A DNA stretch of 64,000 bases. Origin: Ophioceras dolichostomum (lineage: Eukaryota; Ascomycota; Sordariomycetes; Magnaporthales; Ophioceraceae). The notes beneath the pieces were generated by a model. The model saw only the letters and a program-made list of their open reading frames with translations. It was not told the DNA's origin and did no database searches. Positions within the stretch are counted from its first letter, which is position 1; each line of letters begins with the position of its first letter. The position numbers were made by a program, and so were the translations under genes. Below, piece by piece: positions 9,391-21,967 of this stretch. The DNA lies in assembly GCA_003049485.1 (NCBI GenBank), contig PYST01000155.1:26762-90761 (forward strand). Reading direction: 5' to 3'.

Positions 9391-11928
9391 GTGTTGTTGA
9401 GAGTTGGATGGGCATAGAGAGGGCGATTTTGTTTTTGTCCCGATGCCTCCTTCCTTGGGGGTTTATTTTTCTTTAACTTTTTCCTCTGCTCTTCTTCTTA
9501 TCACTCCCTCGTCCTCGTTGTTCTTCCAGACCTAACCAATTCTTTGCTTGGTTTGCTTTGGGTAAAGATGCGAGAACAGTAAGAAGATCGTGGAGGGTTG
9601 ATATCACTTTGGTTATCATCTGATAACCACACTCATTTTTTTAAAAGGGTTGTGTCCTGGCATTGTTGTATGGAAGGAGGGATTTGGGAACTGCTACCCG
9701 TGGAGTTTTATCCTCTCATCTCTTGGTTTTGCGTTACCTTTTTTTTTCGTCTTTTCTTCGATACTTTCTCTTCTTCGTTGGCTTCATCAGGGCCACGAAC
9801 TTTTTTTATCCCCCGTATTTTTCTGCTTTTTTTTTCTCGATTATATCCCCCCATATGTTTTTTTGCCTTGGTTTTGTTTTCTGCTCCGTTCACAAATCAG
9901 TGGTATACCCCCCGCGTCTTGAGCTTGGAGAGAGAGAGACGAAGTTTACACTTTTGAGGAACGAACGTGGGAGCTGTTAGGTGCGATGTTTCTAAAGGGT
10001 TTTTCTTTTTTTCTTTCCTTTACTGCAGTTCAATCTTTTCTGTCGGTGTCGGGCAAGGGCAAAGGGAGAATTGGTGTTGGAATGGCTGGCTCTCTGGAAG
10101 GAGCTTAAAGAGTTTGGACGGATGGATGGAGGGGAACTTGCGAAGCATGGATGATGGGTTGTGGATGAACGTTTGTGAGAAGGTGAGAGGAGACGATGCT
10201 CGATCGTTGCCTTCTTTCCTATTCGTCTTGGCCGTTTCTGTCGTCTCCTGTCCCGTATTGTTTTCCCGCCCATCTCTCTAGGACGTATGTGGTTTCCAAT
10301 ACTTAAGGGTTTTCAAGCCGCGTTTTTCGACATGACTCCGATCCGGAATGCTGTGTGTCTTTGCCATATGGCATCACAGCGGGCGCATCATGCCTCCTTG
10401 TGATTACCACAGTAGCCGGCGATGTGAACTCACTATACTTTATGCTCGTTGGGTCGGATCGAGTCAATGGATCGTGTGTGGTTACCATGGGTAGTGTAGG
10501 TAGGTAGGTTAGGTTGGTCACTCAAGAGATGATCCAGCCAGCCATGAGTAGCACTCTGTTGGGCCCGGCATGATTTAACAGGAAACTTGTGTGTAAAAGG
10601 GTAAACCAATACTGAATCGATCAAACGTGGGTGAACATTCGGTGAGCTGATTGGTGGTGGCAAAAGGCTAGAATTCATGGTAAGCTGGTTGAGAAATCAC
10701 CTCGACGAGGGGGTCAAAGTCGCAAGATCAAATCCACGGAGCGGTGTCGGAGGTGATATGTTACGAAACCTCGGCCGTCGTTGACGTGCCCCAGATTATC
10801 GCCGCCTACCACCGATATTATCGCTCGGCCCATACCCGGACGATGATCTCCTGCGAGGAAATATGAGCGACGTTCGGAGGCCTTTGAACGAAAAGTTTTT
10901 TTTACCTCGAGACGACCGGGACCGGCCGTGATATCCTGGTTGGAACTGACCGAGTTGTGAACTCTCCCTGTCAGGGGTGCTCGTCTAGAGTGTTGGTGGC
11001 TGCGGCTGATCGTCCCGTCCCGAAGGAGCCTATCCCAGCTCCCTATCCCATCCCCAGCCTCATCGTAGATATTTGCATGGAATTACACGTTCAATACGCT
11101 TTGGGCGCCACTACCCGGATCTTTTTAACGTCCATCGCTTTGATACCTGCCACAATTGGAAGCCGTGATCGAGTTCCGGCGGTTGTCGCTGTGGCAATGT
11201 CCATTTTATTCCCGGGGTACCCCATTCTAGACTCTCGCTCGCTTCGATTCTCCAACCGTGGACGTCATCGTCACTGCCCGCCTGGGAGCAGAGATTCCTT
11301 TGCGTCTTTTACTCTCAGTGTTCTCAGGGACCCATGGCAAGAACGGCTCCAGAGTCATGAGATAGAGGACTGACAAAAGCCCGTGGATGACTGGACTGGT
11401 TGCGCGGGGGTGGTTCAAGATGGGTCGCCTCTTCGTTCTCATGGAGCCCCTCTTCCCAACTATGCCCCCCGATCCTCGGCTCGCGATGCCTGACTACCAC
11501 CAACAATAGCATGCCCGGCATCCGGGTGGGATGTGGGAACGGCAAGGCCGGTTGTGGAGTCGAAGAGATAGGCAAGTGTTGGTCCTTCAAGTGGACTTTC
11601 GTCTACGTTAACTTGATCGTCTCTCTTTTTTTTTTTTTGCTATATCTTTCCCTCGATTTCTTCACTTCATGGACTTCAGAAACAGACATCCTTCGTTCTT
11701 TTCCATTCTAAAGACGACATACGTTCTTGGTGGTTTCTAGGCCACTTTTACATGGTTGTCGACTGCTCAGCGGCAGTCGGGATACCCTCAGACCATATCC
11801 GGTGGTTTTCCGAGGCGAAGGCAGGCCTCTAATGTGCCACTCGGTGCTTCAACCCCTGGCATCTTGCCCGATTCATCAACCCATATACCCGCCATCACCA
11901 AGCTCTGCTGAGCTCTCCCGTTGCGGTC
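9391..11928. other. Intergenic (2.5 kb), pyrimidine-rich then ordinary
   Basis: The first ~900 bases hold long T- and CT-runs typical of fungal 3' regions. The rest should contain the promoter of the MFS gene. A 138-codon frame at 10957-11373 has no domain and ordinary non-coding codon use. A copy of the dispersed TAGG/ACCT motif lies near 10495-10515. Nothing else could be supported. Confidence 0.5.
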
Positions 11929-13880
11929 ATGCCCGGGAGCCGCCATAATGACGAGGAGAGTGGCAGTGACGCCGTCGGTGTGGTTGCTGGACAGCGCGAT
12001 CCGGAGAAGCAGGATCTTATCCTCGGCCAGGGGGCAGCCAGCAAAAGCCAGGAAGCATGCATAAGCAAGGAGTCGGACGGTCCAGGGGGGACGACCGCGG
12101 CGAACAGTGACACCGAATCTATCCGCTCGGCTCATTCGTCCTCGAATGGGAACGTTGACGGCGGGCCGGCCTCCAGGCTACCGTCTTATGTCTCGCTCGG
12201 GGCGGATAACCCCGTCGAGACGGAGCACTGGAGTTCCAACGTCGAGATACCGGATGAGATCTATGACCGGTTCAGCCCGAGCCGGAAGCTCGTCATCGTT
12301 GCCACCCTCTCGTTCTGCTCCCTCTTGGCTCCCATCTCCAGCACTTCAGTACTCTCAGCCGTACCCGAGGTAGCTGCGGAATATTCCTCGACGGGCACCA
12401 TAATCAACTTGAGCAATGCTCTTTATAGTGAGTCTTCCGGTTGTGATTCTATGCCCCATGCTGACTGAGGGACTCATACTAACTTGCTCCACCTTAAAGT
12501 GTTGTTTATGGGAATATCCCCAGTGTTCTGGGCTCCCCTTAGCCAGGTGTACGGTAGAAGAATCGTAAGTCCCGGCTCCTTTTACAAGCTTCCAGGAAAT
12601 CGAATACGTAGGAGCATCTTGGATGGGAACTAATCATGCTAATGGGCATCTAGATCAACCTAACGACTGCAGTGCTTTTCTTCGGATGCAGCATTGGCAC
12701 GGCTCTGGCTCCCAACTTGGTGGCCTTCTTCATCTTCCGGATTCTCACCGCCTTCGAGGGAACGTCATTCATCTTGGTTGGCTCTGCTGCCATTGGCGAT
12801 ATCTACCGGCCCACAGAGCGCGGCACGGCGCTCTCGTGGTTCCTGTCTGGGACCCTCGTCGGTCCCGCGCTGGGTCCGTTCATCGGCGGCATCATCGTGA
12901 CCTTCCACTCGTGGCGGGTCATATTCTGGTTGCAGTCGGCTCTGGCGGGCGCCGTCACCTTGGCAGTCTTCTTCCTGCTGCCCGAGACGGCACACCACCG
13001 CAAGATCGACGAGCTGGTGGGCTGCCCGCCAAGCAAGAAACTCCGCGTGTTGTGCTCCATGATCAACCCCGTTAGCGTCCTTCGGCTTTATGTCTACCCG
13101 AATCTGCTGCTTACGGCACTCACCTCCTCGGCGCTACTGTTCAACATGTACTCCCTCCTGACTCCGATCCGGTACGTGCTGAACCCACGTTTCCACCTCA
13201 CGACCCCGTTGCAGGGCGGGCTGTTCTACCTCGCCCCGGGGTGTGGGTATTTTACCGGGGCCATGTTTGGGGGTCGGTACGCGGATTACGTCGTGCGGCG
13301 GTGGATCACCAAGCGCGGTGTCCGTGTGCCCGAGGATAGGATGCGGTCCGCAGCGCCATTCGCTGGGATTATCATCCCGGCCTGCACGCTCGCGTACGGC
13401 TGGGGTGTGGAGAAGGATAGAGGAGGCATCCCGCTCGTGGTGATCATGCTGTTCGTCCAGGGCGTGGCCCAGCTGTTTTGTTTCCCCAGCTTGAACACGT
13501 ACTGCCTCGACGTGATGCAGAACCGTGCGGCAGAGGTGATTGCAGGGAACTACTTCATACGCTACATGTTCGCCTGCTTGGGCACGGTGGTGGTGCTCCC
13601 GGCTGTCCAGGCGATCGGCATTGGCTGGTTCAGCACCATCAGCTCGCTGTTCCTCGTGGGCAGTACGCTCGGCATGATGGCGACTATAGCGTGGGGGGAG
13701 AGTTGGAGAGACAAGATCGATCTTCGGAGGAGGGACAGGAGAGCGGCGAAACGGCACGCGGCTGAGCGAGTGAGGGACGATGGAGGTGAGGCAGCCGGGA
13801 CCATGGTCGATATTTCCAGGGACGAAGGCCATGCCACACCACCTGAGGCTCCCGAGAATCGGCAGAAAGAACGGGAGTGA
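11929..13880 (+). CDS. MFS drug:H+ antiporter, DHA1 (12-TM) type
   Basis: Predicted proton-coupled exporter of drugs or small metabolites in the plasma membrane. Three exons: 11929-12427, 12500-12564 and 12654-13880, with introns of 72 and 89 nt. Both introns have GTGAGT/GTAAGT donors, CTAAC- or CTAAT-type branch sites and in-phase joins; the product is 596 residues. About 120 N-terminal residues are hydrophilic and Ser/Gly-rich, then the first membrane helix begins. The join of exons 1 to 3 restores motif A (PLSQVYGRR). Exon 3 holds DIYRPTERGTA and the antiporter motif C (GPALGPFIGG, about residue 254), which mark DHA1 exporters. The cytosolic loop after helix 6 and the C-terminal tail are charged (RRRDRRAAKRHAAERVRDD). 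The substrate cannot be read from sequence. No biosynthetic cluster genes lie beside it, so a link to one specific secondary metabolite is not indicated. Confidence 0.9.
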
Positions 13881-14219
13881 TCGAGAGTGCCAGGGAACTC
13901 CCAGTCATCATAGCTTAGGGCTCGGAGGCCGACTAGCTAGGCTGGGTGTCCAGGCTGACTTGGGCTCCTAGGGTAGTAGGCCTGGAGATGCGATGACGAG
14001 GATACCCGTTTAGGATCGAATAGAGAACAAAATGCACTCGGGACTACTTCCAACGCTATAATTACCACCTTCCCATCTCCAGGGAATAGTACATATCGGA
14101 CGGCGGCACGACAATGTAGGATACACCATGGCGGGGCGGTGATCTGTGCCAAAATATCAGCCGTATCGACCGACGACTTTCGTTCATATCACTTGAGCGT
14201 GTGAGTACCTCCCTAGAGT

Positions 14220-14240
14220 TACCTAGGTACCTACCTACCT
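14220..14240. repeat. Dispersed palindrome TACCTAGGTA with CTAC repeats
   Basis: A perfect TACCTAGGTA decamer at 14220-14229 overlaps TAGGTACCTA (14224-14233) and runs into tandem ACCT units. The same decamer recurs in other non-coding parts of the window. Confidence 0.7.
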
Positions 14241-15394
14241 CAACACCCAACACCTCGTCACTTCGTAGAACGCAGCGACCACTGTTTGGCTTCTGATAGC
14301 ATACTATGTAGTCATTGCAGTCTTTCATTGCCGCCTTTGATTCGGAGCCGTTATCGTTGTAGGCAGTCCTCGTCGTAATCATCGAAAGACTCTCAAAGGG
14401 GTAGCCTATGAGTTCAAAGGAGACAGGCCCGACAGGCAAAGCCCTAGCCAAACGTTCCAGGAAGGAGCCATCCTTGTTAGTGTGGAAGCTTGTCCTGCCA
14501 AGGATGGCAACGCCAGCTGTTATTCCTTTTGGAGGCATGTTAACTTGATCTACCCGAGGCTTGACCAAGACTGCAATGCTTGCTTTCTGCTTGTCTCCCT
14601 TACAAAGCGATGGTCTGGGCCTGAGAGACGCAAGCCCACCGTTGAGAAAAAGGAATAGGTGCTGACCGAATGGGGCAAGTTTTGTCCTGTGTAGGTGAAA
14701 CAACCACACAGTGAGCAAGCAAAGCAAGCAAAACACACCCACCGCCACCAACTTGGGCCCTGACAAGTGGTACGTTTCACAAATTCCGGATCATGTCAAT
14801 CACAAAAGAAGTGGGAAAACCGGGCAGAGGAGGTCCGCGGCTCTCATACAGTTGCTAATTCACATCATTGTACCGTCGTAATTACATCCGGACTCTGAGG
14901 ATACCGAGAGTTAGCTTCCGCAAAAATAACTTCCGCTCAGGGGCGTGAGGGGCGAGTGCTATTCTTGTTTTTTTTTATCCTTCGAATTCTGTCTGATCGA
15001 AGTGGACGCAGGGAATCATCCGGACCGGCTCGGTGCACGACATCAAGATTGGCTCCCGTCGCCAGCTCCCGTTAGAGGTTCGGGAAGGACGCACCATCTC
15101 CTGTACCACACAGCAATTGCAGGGGTTTTAGCGTGGTGTGGGTGATCACACCCCCCGAGATTCCAGGCCCCAGCGGCTCTTCTCCCGGGAATCCACAGTG
15201 GAAGTCCTTGGAAGTCCTTGGCGGGAGATCAAGGCGGCTTGGCATCAAGAGTCGTCCCGAGTACTCGAGACTCGTTGGAAATCCTACGATTCTTGGAGGA
15301 GACATCAATGGATGACCTTCAAGACCAAGGCGAGATCGTGGTAGGCTGACGCTGACGCTCCTGCAGCGTCCACACTCCCTGAGAACCAGTCAAG

Positions 15395-15406
15395 CTAGGT
15401 ACCTAG
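15395..15406. repeat. Dispersed palindrome CTAGGTACCTAG
   Basis: A perfect 12-base palindrome in non-coding DNA that contains TAGGTACCTA. It belongs to the same motif group as the copies at 14220, 23581, 43442 and 56326. Confidence 0.65.
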
Positions 15407-15860
15407 TAAGTACCCGAGTCTTGATAGACCAACCTCCAACTAGTGAAACCCTGACATCTTTTCTCCGTTCTTAGTCCGCTCGCTCTCAAGCCTCTAAATG
15501 ATGGATCAATTGCAAATTATTTACCCCGGTTTTCACGGTCCCATCCGTCTCCGTTCGTTCTGAGCTCCCGGGGACATTCTAGCCTTTTCATCGCCATCGA
15601 CGGGCAACAACATCCCTCTCGCACTGTTGCATGCCATCGATGCCCTTCAGATGCCGATTCAACCCTAGAGAGAGAAAGAGACGCACTTAGCCGTCACGCT
15701 ACACGCTACGTAGTGCAGCGTTTAGGGAGAGGCTACTTCATGGTCCTGAATGGGATTTCCCGGCGGCTGGCCGCTTCAGCTTGTCGGGATGCTCCCCGGC
15801 CAGATTTCAGACTACTATGTCTGCTGTTAATGATCAGCCCGCCCACTGACAAGATGGGAG

Positions 15861-15868
15861 CATAAAAG
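15861..15868 (+). promoter_or_regulatory. Possible TATA-like element
   Basis: CATAAAAG lies in a promoter-like setting about 870 bases before the DUF3405 start codon, followed by C-rich and CA-rich sequence. If it is real, the gene has a leader of roughly 800 bases with several short upstream frames. This is a single weak motif and only suggestive. Confidence 0.2.
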
Positions 15869-16735
15869 CGAGACGGATAAACCCCCCACCCGCAGATCAG
15901 CCCAAACACGCCCAGTCCTGGCTTCGTGCTTCACAGTTTCCTAGAGGAATATACATCTATCCACACAAATCCCCGTCGATCCCTGTCCAGGTACGGGGAA
16001 GAGTGTCTCGGCATTCCGTACGTCTCGAGACGACGGAGACAGCCGACCAGAATCTAGACTCGCAGCCAAGGCCTGATATGTTTCCCAGACCTGCAGCCTA
16101 CTGCCCACTTACTCTCTTACCTACCTCCTACTGGTACCCAAGCAAAGACAAGATGTCTGCTCTACCGGAAAGGTTCCGATCAAAGGGTTGACATTGCCCC
16201 ATCCTTTCATCTTCAGGAGCATGGGCTAGTCCCCACGTGTACGCCAATGGGTTTGCCTCCTGCTTCTTGAATCGTATCAGTCCGACTTTGGATGCACGCC
16301 CAAGCATCCCTAAGCATCCCGGTTGACCTCTCCAGGGACAACCGTCGGTGACCTGCTTGCTCGCCTCTATTTTCTGTTGGGCTCTGTGAGCTTTTCATCC
16401 CTTCTTTTTATTAAGATCTCCTCTTTTCGTCCCTCTCGTACACTCCTCCGTTCTAATCGTTTCCCTGACTTGTCGTCTTCTTTCTCCAACATTCTCCTCG
16501 CCACACGTTTTGATCTCCGTCAGTCCAGCTGGTATTACCTCTTCTCGCACACCCATCTGGCGAGAAAGACCAGGACTGATTCCAGCCTTACATATACGAC
16601 CAGTTCCGAAATCAGCCTCGTCAGCTCCCTGCTTTTTCCCCCTTCCCTAGGCTGTTTTCAAATACACTTTGAGTGCTTCTGCTTTCCTATGATTGAACAA
16701 GGATACCTATGCTCCGTACGGATATATCAGTCGCC

Positions 16736-19357
16736 ATGATCGAACCGGCCCCTTTCTTCTCCAGATCCAAATCCGACTCCGTTTCCTCCTCATCAACCCT
16801 CGTCTCCTTCAAGTCGTTTGAGTCAGACTCTCCATTGCTTCCAGGTGGCCCCAAATACCCCAAGCCCAGGTTCCGCATACGGGAGGTCCTGAGTCACTCT
16901 CATTACAGGAGAGTCATCATATGGACACTCCTCGTCATCGCCCTCACATCCCTGACGATCTCGAGCAGACGGCGAGGCGGAGGGTTTCTGGAGCTGGTTA
17001 GGTTGCGCAACGGCAATGGCGACGAGGAAGGAGACTCGTCTAGCGAAAACGGGAAGAAAGATGACGGGCCGCATTGGATTAAGTACCTACAGTGAGTCTG
17101 ACCTCTCTGCGCTCCAACCTGGCTTTCCAGGCTCCGTATAATGGCAGTGTGCTTGACCACAGCTTTAAATTTGACTCCCCGTTGGCTAACATTCAACCCG
17201 TAAAGCATGGACTCGTACTACACAGGCCTGAAGACTTTGGTACAAATCTCTGAACACAGGCCAGACTTCCCTCCGCAGGAAGGAGTCAAGCCGGCGGCGG
17301 CGGCCCAGACGCTCATCAGCCTGCCATCTCCAACTCCCTTTATTCCCCATCCAGACTATGATTCCTCTGAATATACGGATAATTACTTCCCGGTGCGCGC
17401 TTGCTATCTGGACAAGGAGAAAAAAATTCCAGTTCCGGACACGTACGCGTACAACGGAGTGCCACAGGGCCAGCCACTCCCCGCGCTCGGCTCGTACGAC
17501 GCCGTCGGAATGCGCAAGGATGTTTGCTTCGACAGGTTCGGCAGGTATGGCCCTTACGGGCTTGGCTACGAGGCCGACGAAGGGGGGACGTCAGAGGGAC
17601 TGGACACGGAGATGACCGGCAGCGAAGCCGTGTGGGCCAAGTCGGGCAAGATCGACTACCGCGGCATCGACTGGGGCGAGGTGCAGGACCAGTGCGTGGC
17701 GGCCAACGAGGAGCGCTTTATCACGGCGGACGAGCTCCAGACCCGCGAGGTTGCGGACCAGATCGAAGCCAAGGCTTCCGAGATCAAGGCGAGAGAAGAA
17801 AGGAAAGCAGTTACAGACGGGGGCGATGAAGACAAGGGCATCAAGCAAAAGCAGATGCAGAAGGACGATAACAAGGAACAGTTCAGCAAGAAACTGAGCA
17901 GCAGCAGGGGGAAGGAGAGCAAGAAGTCGAAAAACAAGGCAGAGAAACAAAGCGAAAGGGCACCGAAGAAAAAGATCGAGCGAATCGCGGTGGTTATGCG
18001 CACCTACGTGGGCTTCGACTGGACGCCCCACGCGGTTCTCAACTTCCGGGCCATGATCTCCGAGGTCGCGCTCCGCTCCGGCGGCGAGTACGGCGTGCAC
18101 TTCCTGCTGCACGTCAAGGACGAGAACCTTCCGATCTGGGCGGATGGCGAGACGGCGCAGCGCGTGCTGGACGAGAACGTGCCCGCCGAGTTCCACAGCA
18201 TCTGCACGCTGTGGTCCGAGGCCCAGATGAAGCTGCTGTACCCCGGCGAGTTTGGCGAGCCCGTCGAGAACCCGAGCGGCCAGGGCATCCACGGCGTGTA
18301 CAGGTCCGCCCACATGCCGCTGCAGCACTTCGCGCTGACGCACCCGGAGTACGCGCACTTCTGGAACTGGGAGATGGACATGCGCTTTGTGGGCAGCTAC
18401 TACGAGCTGTTCGACCGGCTGGGCGCCTTCGCGAGGGAGCAGCCGCGCACGCTGCTGTGGGAGCGCTCGTCCAAGTATTACATACCCGCCGTGCACGGGT
18501 CGTGGGCGAACTTTAGCGGGCTGGTGGCAGAGACCACCAGGGCGGCGGGCGAGAGGCCCATCATGGGCCCGGTGCTGTTCCCGGGCCGTGAGCGGATCCG
18601 GGCCGAGGAGAGGGGCGCCAGCTTCATGCCGCAGTCCTGCCGTAAGATGCGGCCCTTCAAGTCCTCGTCTTCTTCCGAGCCTTCATCCGAATCATCATCA
18701 CCTGCTTCCTCATCCTCCTCCTGGCCGCCGCCTGACACGTGCGGCGTGGACGAGGAGGCCGACCTGATCACGCTCAACCCGCTCTTCGACGCCGAGGAGA
18801 GCGGTTGGGTGTTCGCGTCCGACGTGACGGGATACGACCGCGAGCGGCCCACGCCACCCCGCCGCTGCGCCATCGTGACGGCCAGCCGCCTGTCCCGCCG
18901 TCTGCTCGCCGTCATGCACGAGGAGACATGGCGGCTGCACCACTCCATGTTCAGCGAGATGTTCCCCGCCAGCGCGGCACTGCACCACGGGCTCAAGGCT
19001 GTGTACGCCCCGCACCCGGTGTTTCTCGACCGGCGGTGGGAGATGGACGCCGTCGACAGGGCGTTCAACGGCGGCAGGCACAGCACGACGAGCAACCACG
19101 GCAGCCCTTTTGACTTCGCGAACGAGCACAACCACAAGGGCACCAGCTGGTACTTCAACAGCGAGTTCGCGGGGTTGCTGTGGCGCCGCTGGCTGGGCTA
19201 CGCCCAGATGGACGGGAGGGGACCCGACGGGGGAAGACATGGCGAGGGAACGCTCAGGGGAGGGAAGGCTGCCGAGGAGAGCCCCTGGTCGACGGGGAGG
19301 CTCTGTCTGAGGAGCATGCTGGTGCATCCCATCAAGTGGGAGAAGCCAGAAGATTAA
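16736..19357 (+). CDS. DUF3405 family type II membrane protein (putative glycosyltransferase-like)
   Basis: Fungal DUF3405 proteins are thought to be Golgi/ER luminal enzymes, but no reaction is established to my knowledge. Two exons, 16736-17091 and 17206-19357; the 114-nt intron has a GTGAGT donor, a GGCTAAC branch and an in-phase join, giving 835 residues. A short Ser-rich cytosolic N-terminus is followed by one membrane anchor (about residues 60-77) with flanking Arg, which suits a type II signal anchor. The luminal part has a first block (FGRYGPYGLGYEAD), a Lys/Glu-rich insert (about 300-378), then the DUF3405 core starting at RIAVVMRTYVGFDWTPHAVL and carrying WNWEMDMRF, the motif I associate with the family. 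A poly-Ser insert near residues 600-620 breaks the core. An in-frame ATG at 16709 would add nine residues; I chose 16736 because the Ser-rich cytosolic tail begins there. Transferase activity is inference. Confidence 0.85.
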
Positions 19358-20358
19358 CGGAGAAGGGTCTCTTTAGCGACTCTCTTGTCACTATATACCT
19401 AGTTCCTGTTCTTGTGTGTGTTTAGTCCTCATCTTGACGATGATTGCTAATGTAGGCCCTGGTCTCCGACCGAATGAGCACAATTTCATTTGTACAGTAT
19501 GTAGACTGGTGCCCGGCTGTTGGTCTTTTTTAAACTCCTGGGCAAGAGAAACACGGAATACGTCTGGCAAACATCAACCTCCCCACCAGCTCCTCGCATC
19601 GCATAATAAGAGCAGAGATCAGCATCGAAGGAGCGAGGGGTGTCAACACTGGTGTCCGTGACTAGCGTGTGAGCGTGTGATCTTAAATGTTAGCAGGATA
19701 CCTGGGATACGACTGTAAGTGGTCAGCGTCGTGGTGGAAGGCGACCTCAGTTGGGGCAGCCTGACCAATCATGGCCTCATTGTATCGATCCCTGTATCGG
19801 TAGCGTCCTAACGGTAGTCCAACAATATTGGCATTCAGTCTGGCCCCAGCCACCGAATTTTCCGAGGAGCTCTGCTGGATGGGTGGGAGGACGAGAAAGA
19901 GAGAGAGCTGCGCCTGCCGCAACCACGAAATCATAATAAACAACACACACCTCCCCCCCTCGGACCACTCAGATGAGCGGACCTTGTGCACCCGCCCCTC
20001 ATCACCTCACCTCCAACAAGGGCTCCCCCTAACAGTGTTATTATTTCCCTTGCACCTGCCGCCCTGACCTGCTTGCTGCCATCATAGCTCCTCCCCCGGA
20101 CAACCAAACCACCCAAAAGATCAGGCCGCAAAAAACGGAACCATCACCACAACACAGTGTTTTTTTGAGAAGAAAGCTTCGAGCTTCGTCTCTCACATTC
20201 CAGCTCCCTGCTTCAGAATAGCCCCTCATCACGATCGCGCGGTTTACGCGACCAAAACGATACCCAACAAGCCCTTTTATTTTTTAGTCGCCATTCGCTT
20301 GCTTCTCATAAGCTTGAGCTGCTCGAGGGAACGCGAATTAGAATAAACAACAAAAACA
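19358..20358. other. Intergenic (1.0 kb), promoter of the SAP-like gene
   Basis: Contains the 3' end of the DUF3405 gene and the promoter and leader of the next gene. The last 300 bases are rich in C and A tracts. No gene, tRNA or repeat was found. Confidence 0.5.
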
Positions 20359-21967
20359 ATGTCAGCACCGACAACCAACGCATGGCTGCGAGGGCAGCGC
20401 AAGTCCGAGCTTGTCGAGATCGCCGAGCGCGTCGGCCTGAAGAAGTATGTATTGAATTTATATTTTCTCTGTCAACTAGCAAAATTTCGCTGCCCCTTTT
20501 CCACATTCCATTGCTTCTGCTGTCGCCGCCGAGTCCACGCGCCGCGTTGTCGTTGTCGCCCTTGTCGCGCCAGGGGGACCGAGGGAATGGATCTGGACTC
20601 GAGAAGAGGGGCACACCAACCAACACAGCTCAACCCTGACCCATCCGCCCTCTCTCCCTGTGAGCCTCGACAACGACGATGATGGTGGTGATGGCTAGCG
20701 ACGCGCGCGAAAGCACGTGCAAGCAAAGCAAGGGGACCCCACGTACTTGCCTGCTCGCCTGCCCTCTTGCGCGTACACCTAACACGACTCAGCTATCTTC
20801 TCTCGTTTTGGGCTGCTGCTCTCAGCTACTGACGCGTTGTCTCTCTTTCTTCTTAGCTATGACGGCCTCAAGAAGGATCTCGAAGCGTCCCTGGACGAGT
20901 TCCTGACCGAAAACGCGGACAAGTTCTCCGGCGACGCGAGCCTTGCCCCTTTCTACCAGAGCCGCAGCAAGGCGATAGGGTCCCCCGTCAAGAGGGAAGC
21001 TCCCGAGCTCAGGATCGCCAAGCGCAGGCAGACGAAGGCTACTGACGAGATAGTCGCCGCGACGTAAGTTTATTAGCTATAGCGTCCCTCACAGCCAGCT
21101 TACTCCCAGCCCCCAGCTAGGCGGACAACCAGTCCATCATCCCAAGAAAGCAAGCAAAGCTGACCACCCGTCATATACAATCCCATCCCCATCGCCAGCG
21201 AGGACGAGCCCTCATCCCACGCCTCCTCCACCTCAACCGCCCTCGCGACCCGCACCCCCGCCCGCGCCCTCTCCCTCGCCTCTCGTATCGCCCTCCCCAC
21301 CACCCCCGCAGACGTCGCCTCCGTCGTCGACCGCTCCACGCTCGCGGTCCGCACGCGCGTCGCCTCGGCCTACGCGCAGAGCGGCATCTCCGAGGGCACG
21401 CAGGCGACGCGCGCCGCCCTGTCTACGGTCCCGTCGGTGCTCCTCCTGGTCGCGACCTTCGAGGCCTACTTCCTGCGCCCAGAGGTCCTGGCCGACCGGT
21501 ACGCCTTCACGATCCCGGGCGTCGCCGCCCTGGGGACCCGCCCCTACCCCGTGCAGGTCCCGGACCTGTTCCTGCTTCTCACGGGGAGCTTCTGGGGCCC
21601 CGCCCTCACGTGGCTGGCGACGAGCATCGTTTTTCCTAGTATCTTTGGGTACTTCTTCAACTTGCACCACCAGGCCGCCGCGGGGACGTCGGGTCCTGGA
21701 GGCGTTCCCGGGGTCGCGACGAGGGGGAGGCCCAGGGGCATCGCGGCGGGCGCCGTCGAGTACGCGGTCGACCCGCTGACGTTCAGCGTCGTGAAGGCCG
21801 TGCTCACGTATGTGGTCTACGCGCAGGGCGTGACGTTCTGGGGGCTCGCGGACCCGCTGTCGGTGGCGCGCATCAACTCGGCGCTGTACGGCGGGTGGAA
21901 GGGCGCGATTGTCGGGGCGGGCATCACGGGGCTTTTGGCTGTTTATGAGGCTGTGCTTCACAAGTAG
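20359..21967 (+). CDS. Membrane protein with SAP/HeH-like N-terminal motif
   Basis: Three exons, 20359-20444, 20857-21063 and 21199-21967, encode 353 residues. The first intron is long for this window (412 nt, GTATGT donor); the second is 135 nt (GTAAGT). Joining exons 1 and 2 restores a helix-extension-helix motif: LRGQRKSELVEIAERVGLK, then NYDGLKKDLEASLDEFL. This resembles SAP or HeH motifs, which bind DNA or chromatin. A basic linker follows (REAPELRIAKRRQTK). The C-terminal half is hydrophobic, with probable membrane segments near residues 173-192, 215-250 (possibly two), 288-310 and 332-350. A chromatin-binding motif followed by membrane helices recalls inner nuclear membrane proteins such as Heh1/Src1 or Lem2, but I see no MAN1-like C-terminal domain. 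Function is not assigned. The acceptor at 21198 restores the reading frame and Thr-Glu-Asp-Glu. Confidence 0.8.

Larger units (their letters stand above)
13881..16735. other. Intergenic (2.85 kb) with promoter of the DUF3405 gene
   Basis: Holds the 3' region of the MFS gene and a long upstream region of the DUF3405 gene. A minus-strand frame at 14062-14766 starts with a non-ATG codon and has no recognised domain. Two palindromic motif copies occur at 14220-14233 and 15395-15406. Several short upstream frames precede the next gene. Confidence 0.5.

Noticed and set aside
10957..11373. 138-codon plus frame before the MFS gene
   Set aside because: No domain and no codon bias; likely chance.
14062..14766. 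234-codon minus-strand frame with a hydrophobic N-terminus
   Set aside because: The first codon is TTG, not ATG; from the first ATG only about 158 codons remain, without domain or splice support.
18478..19327. Long minus-strand frames opposite the DUF3405 gene
   Set aside because: Shadows of GC-rich codons; plus strand is clearly coding.
11929..19357. Secondary-metabolite gene cluster around the MFS exporter
   Set aside because: No synthase, P450 or pathway regulator is present next to it; the DUF3405 gene alone does not make a cluster.
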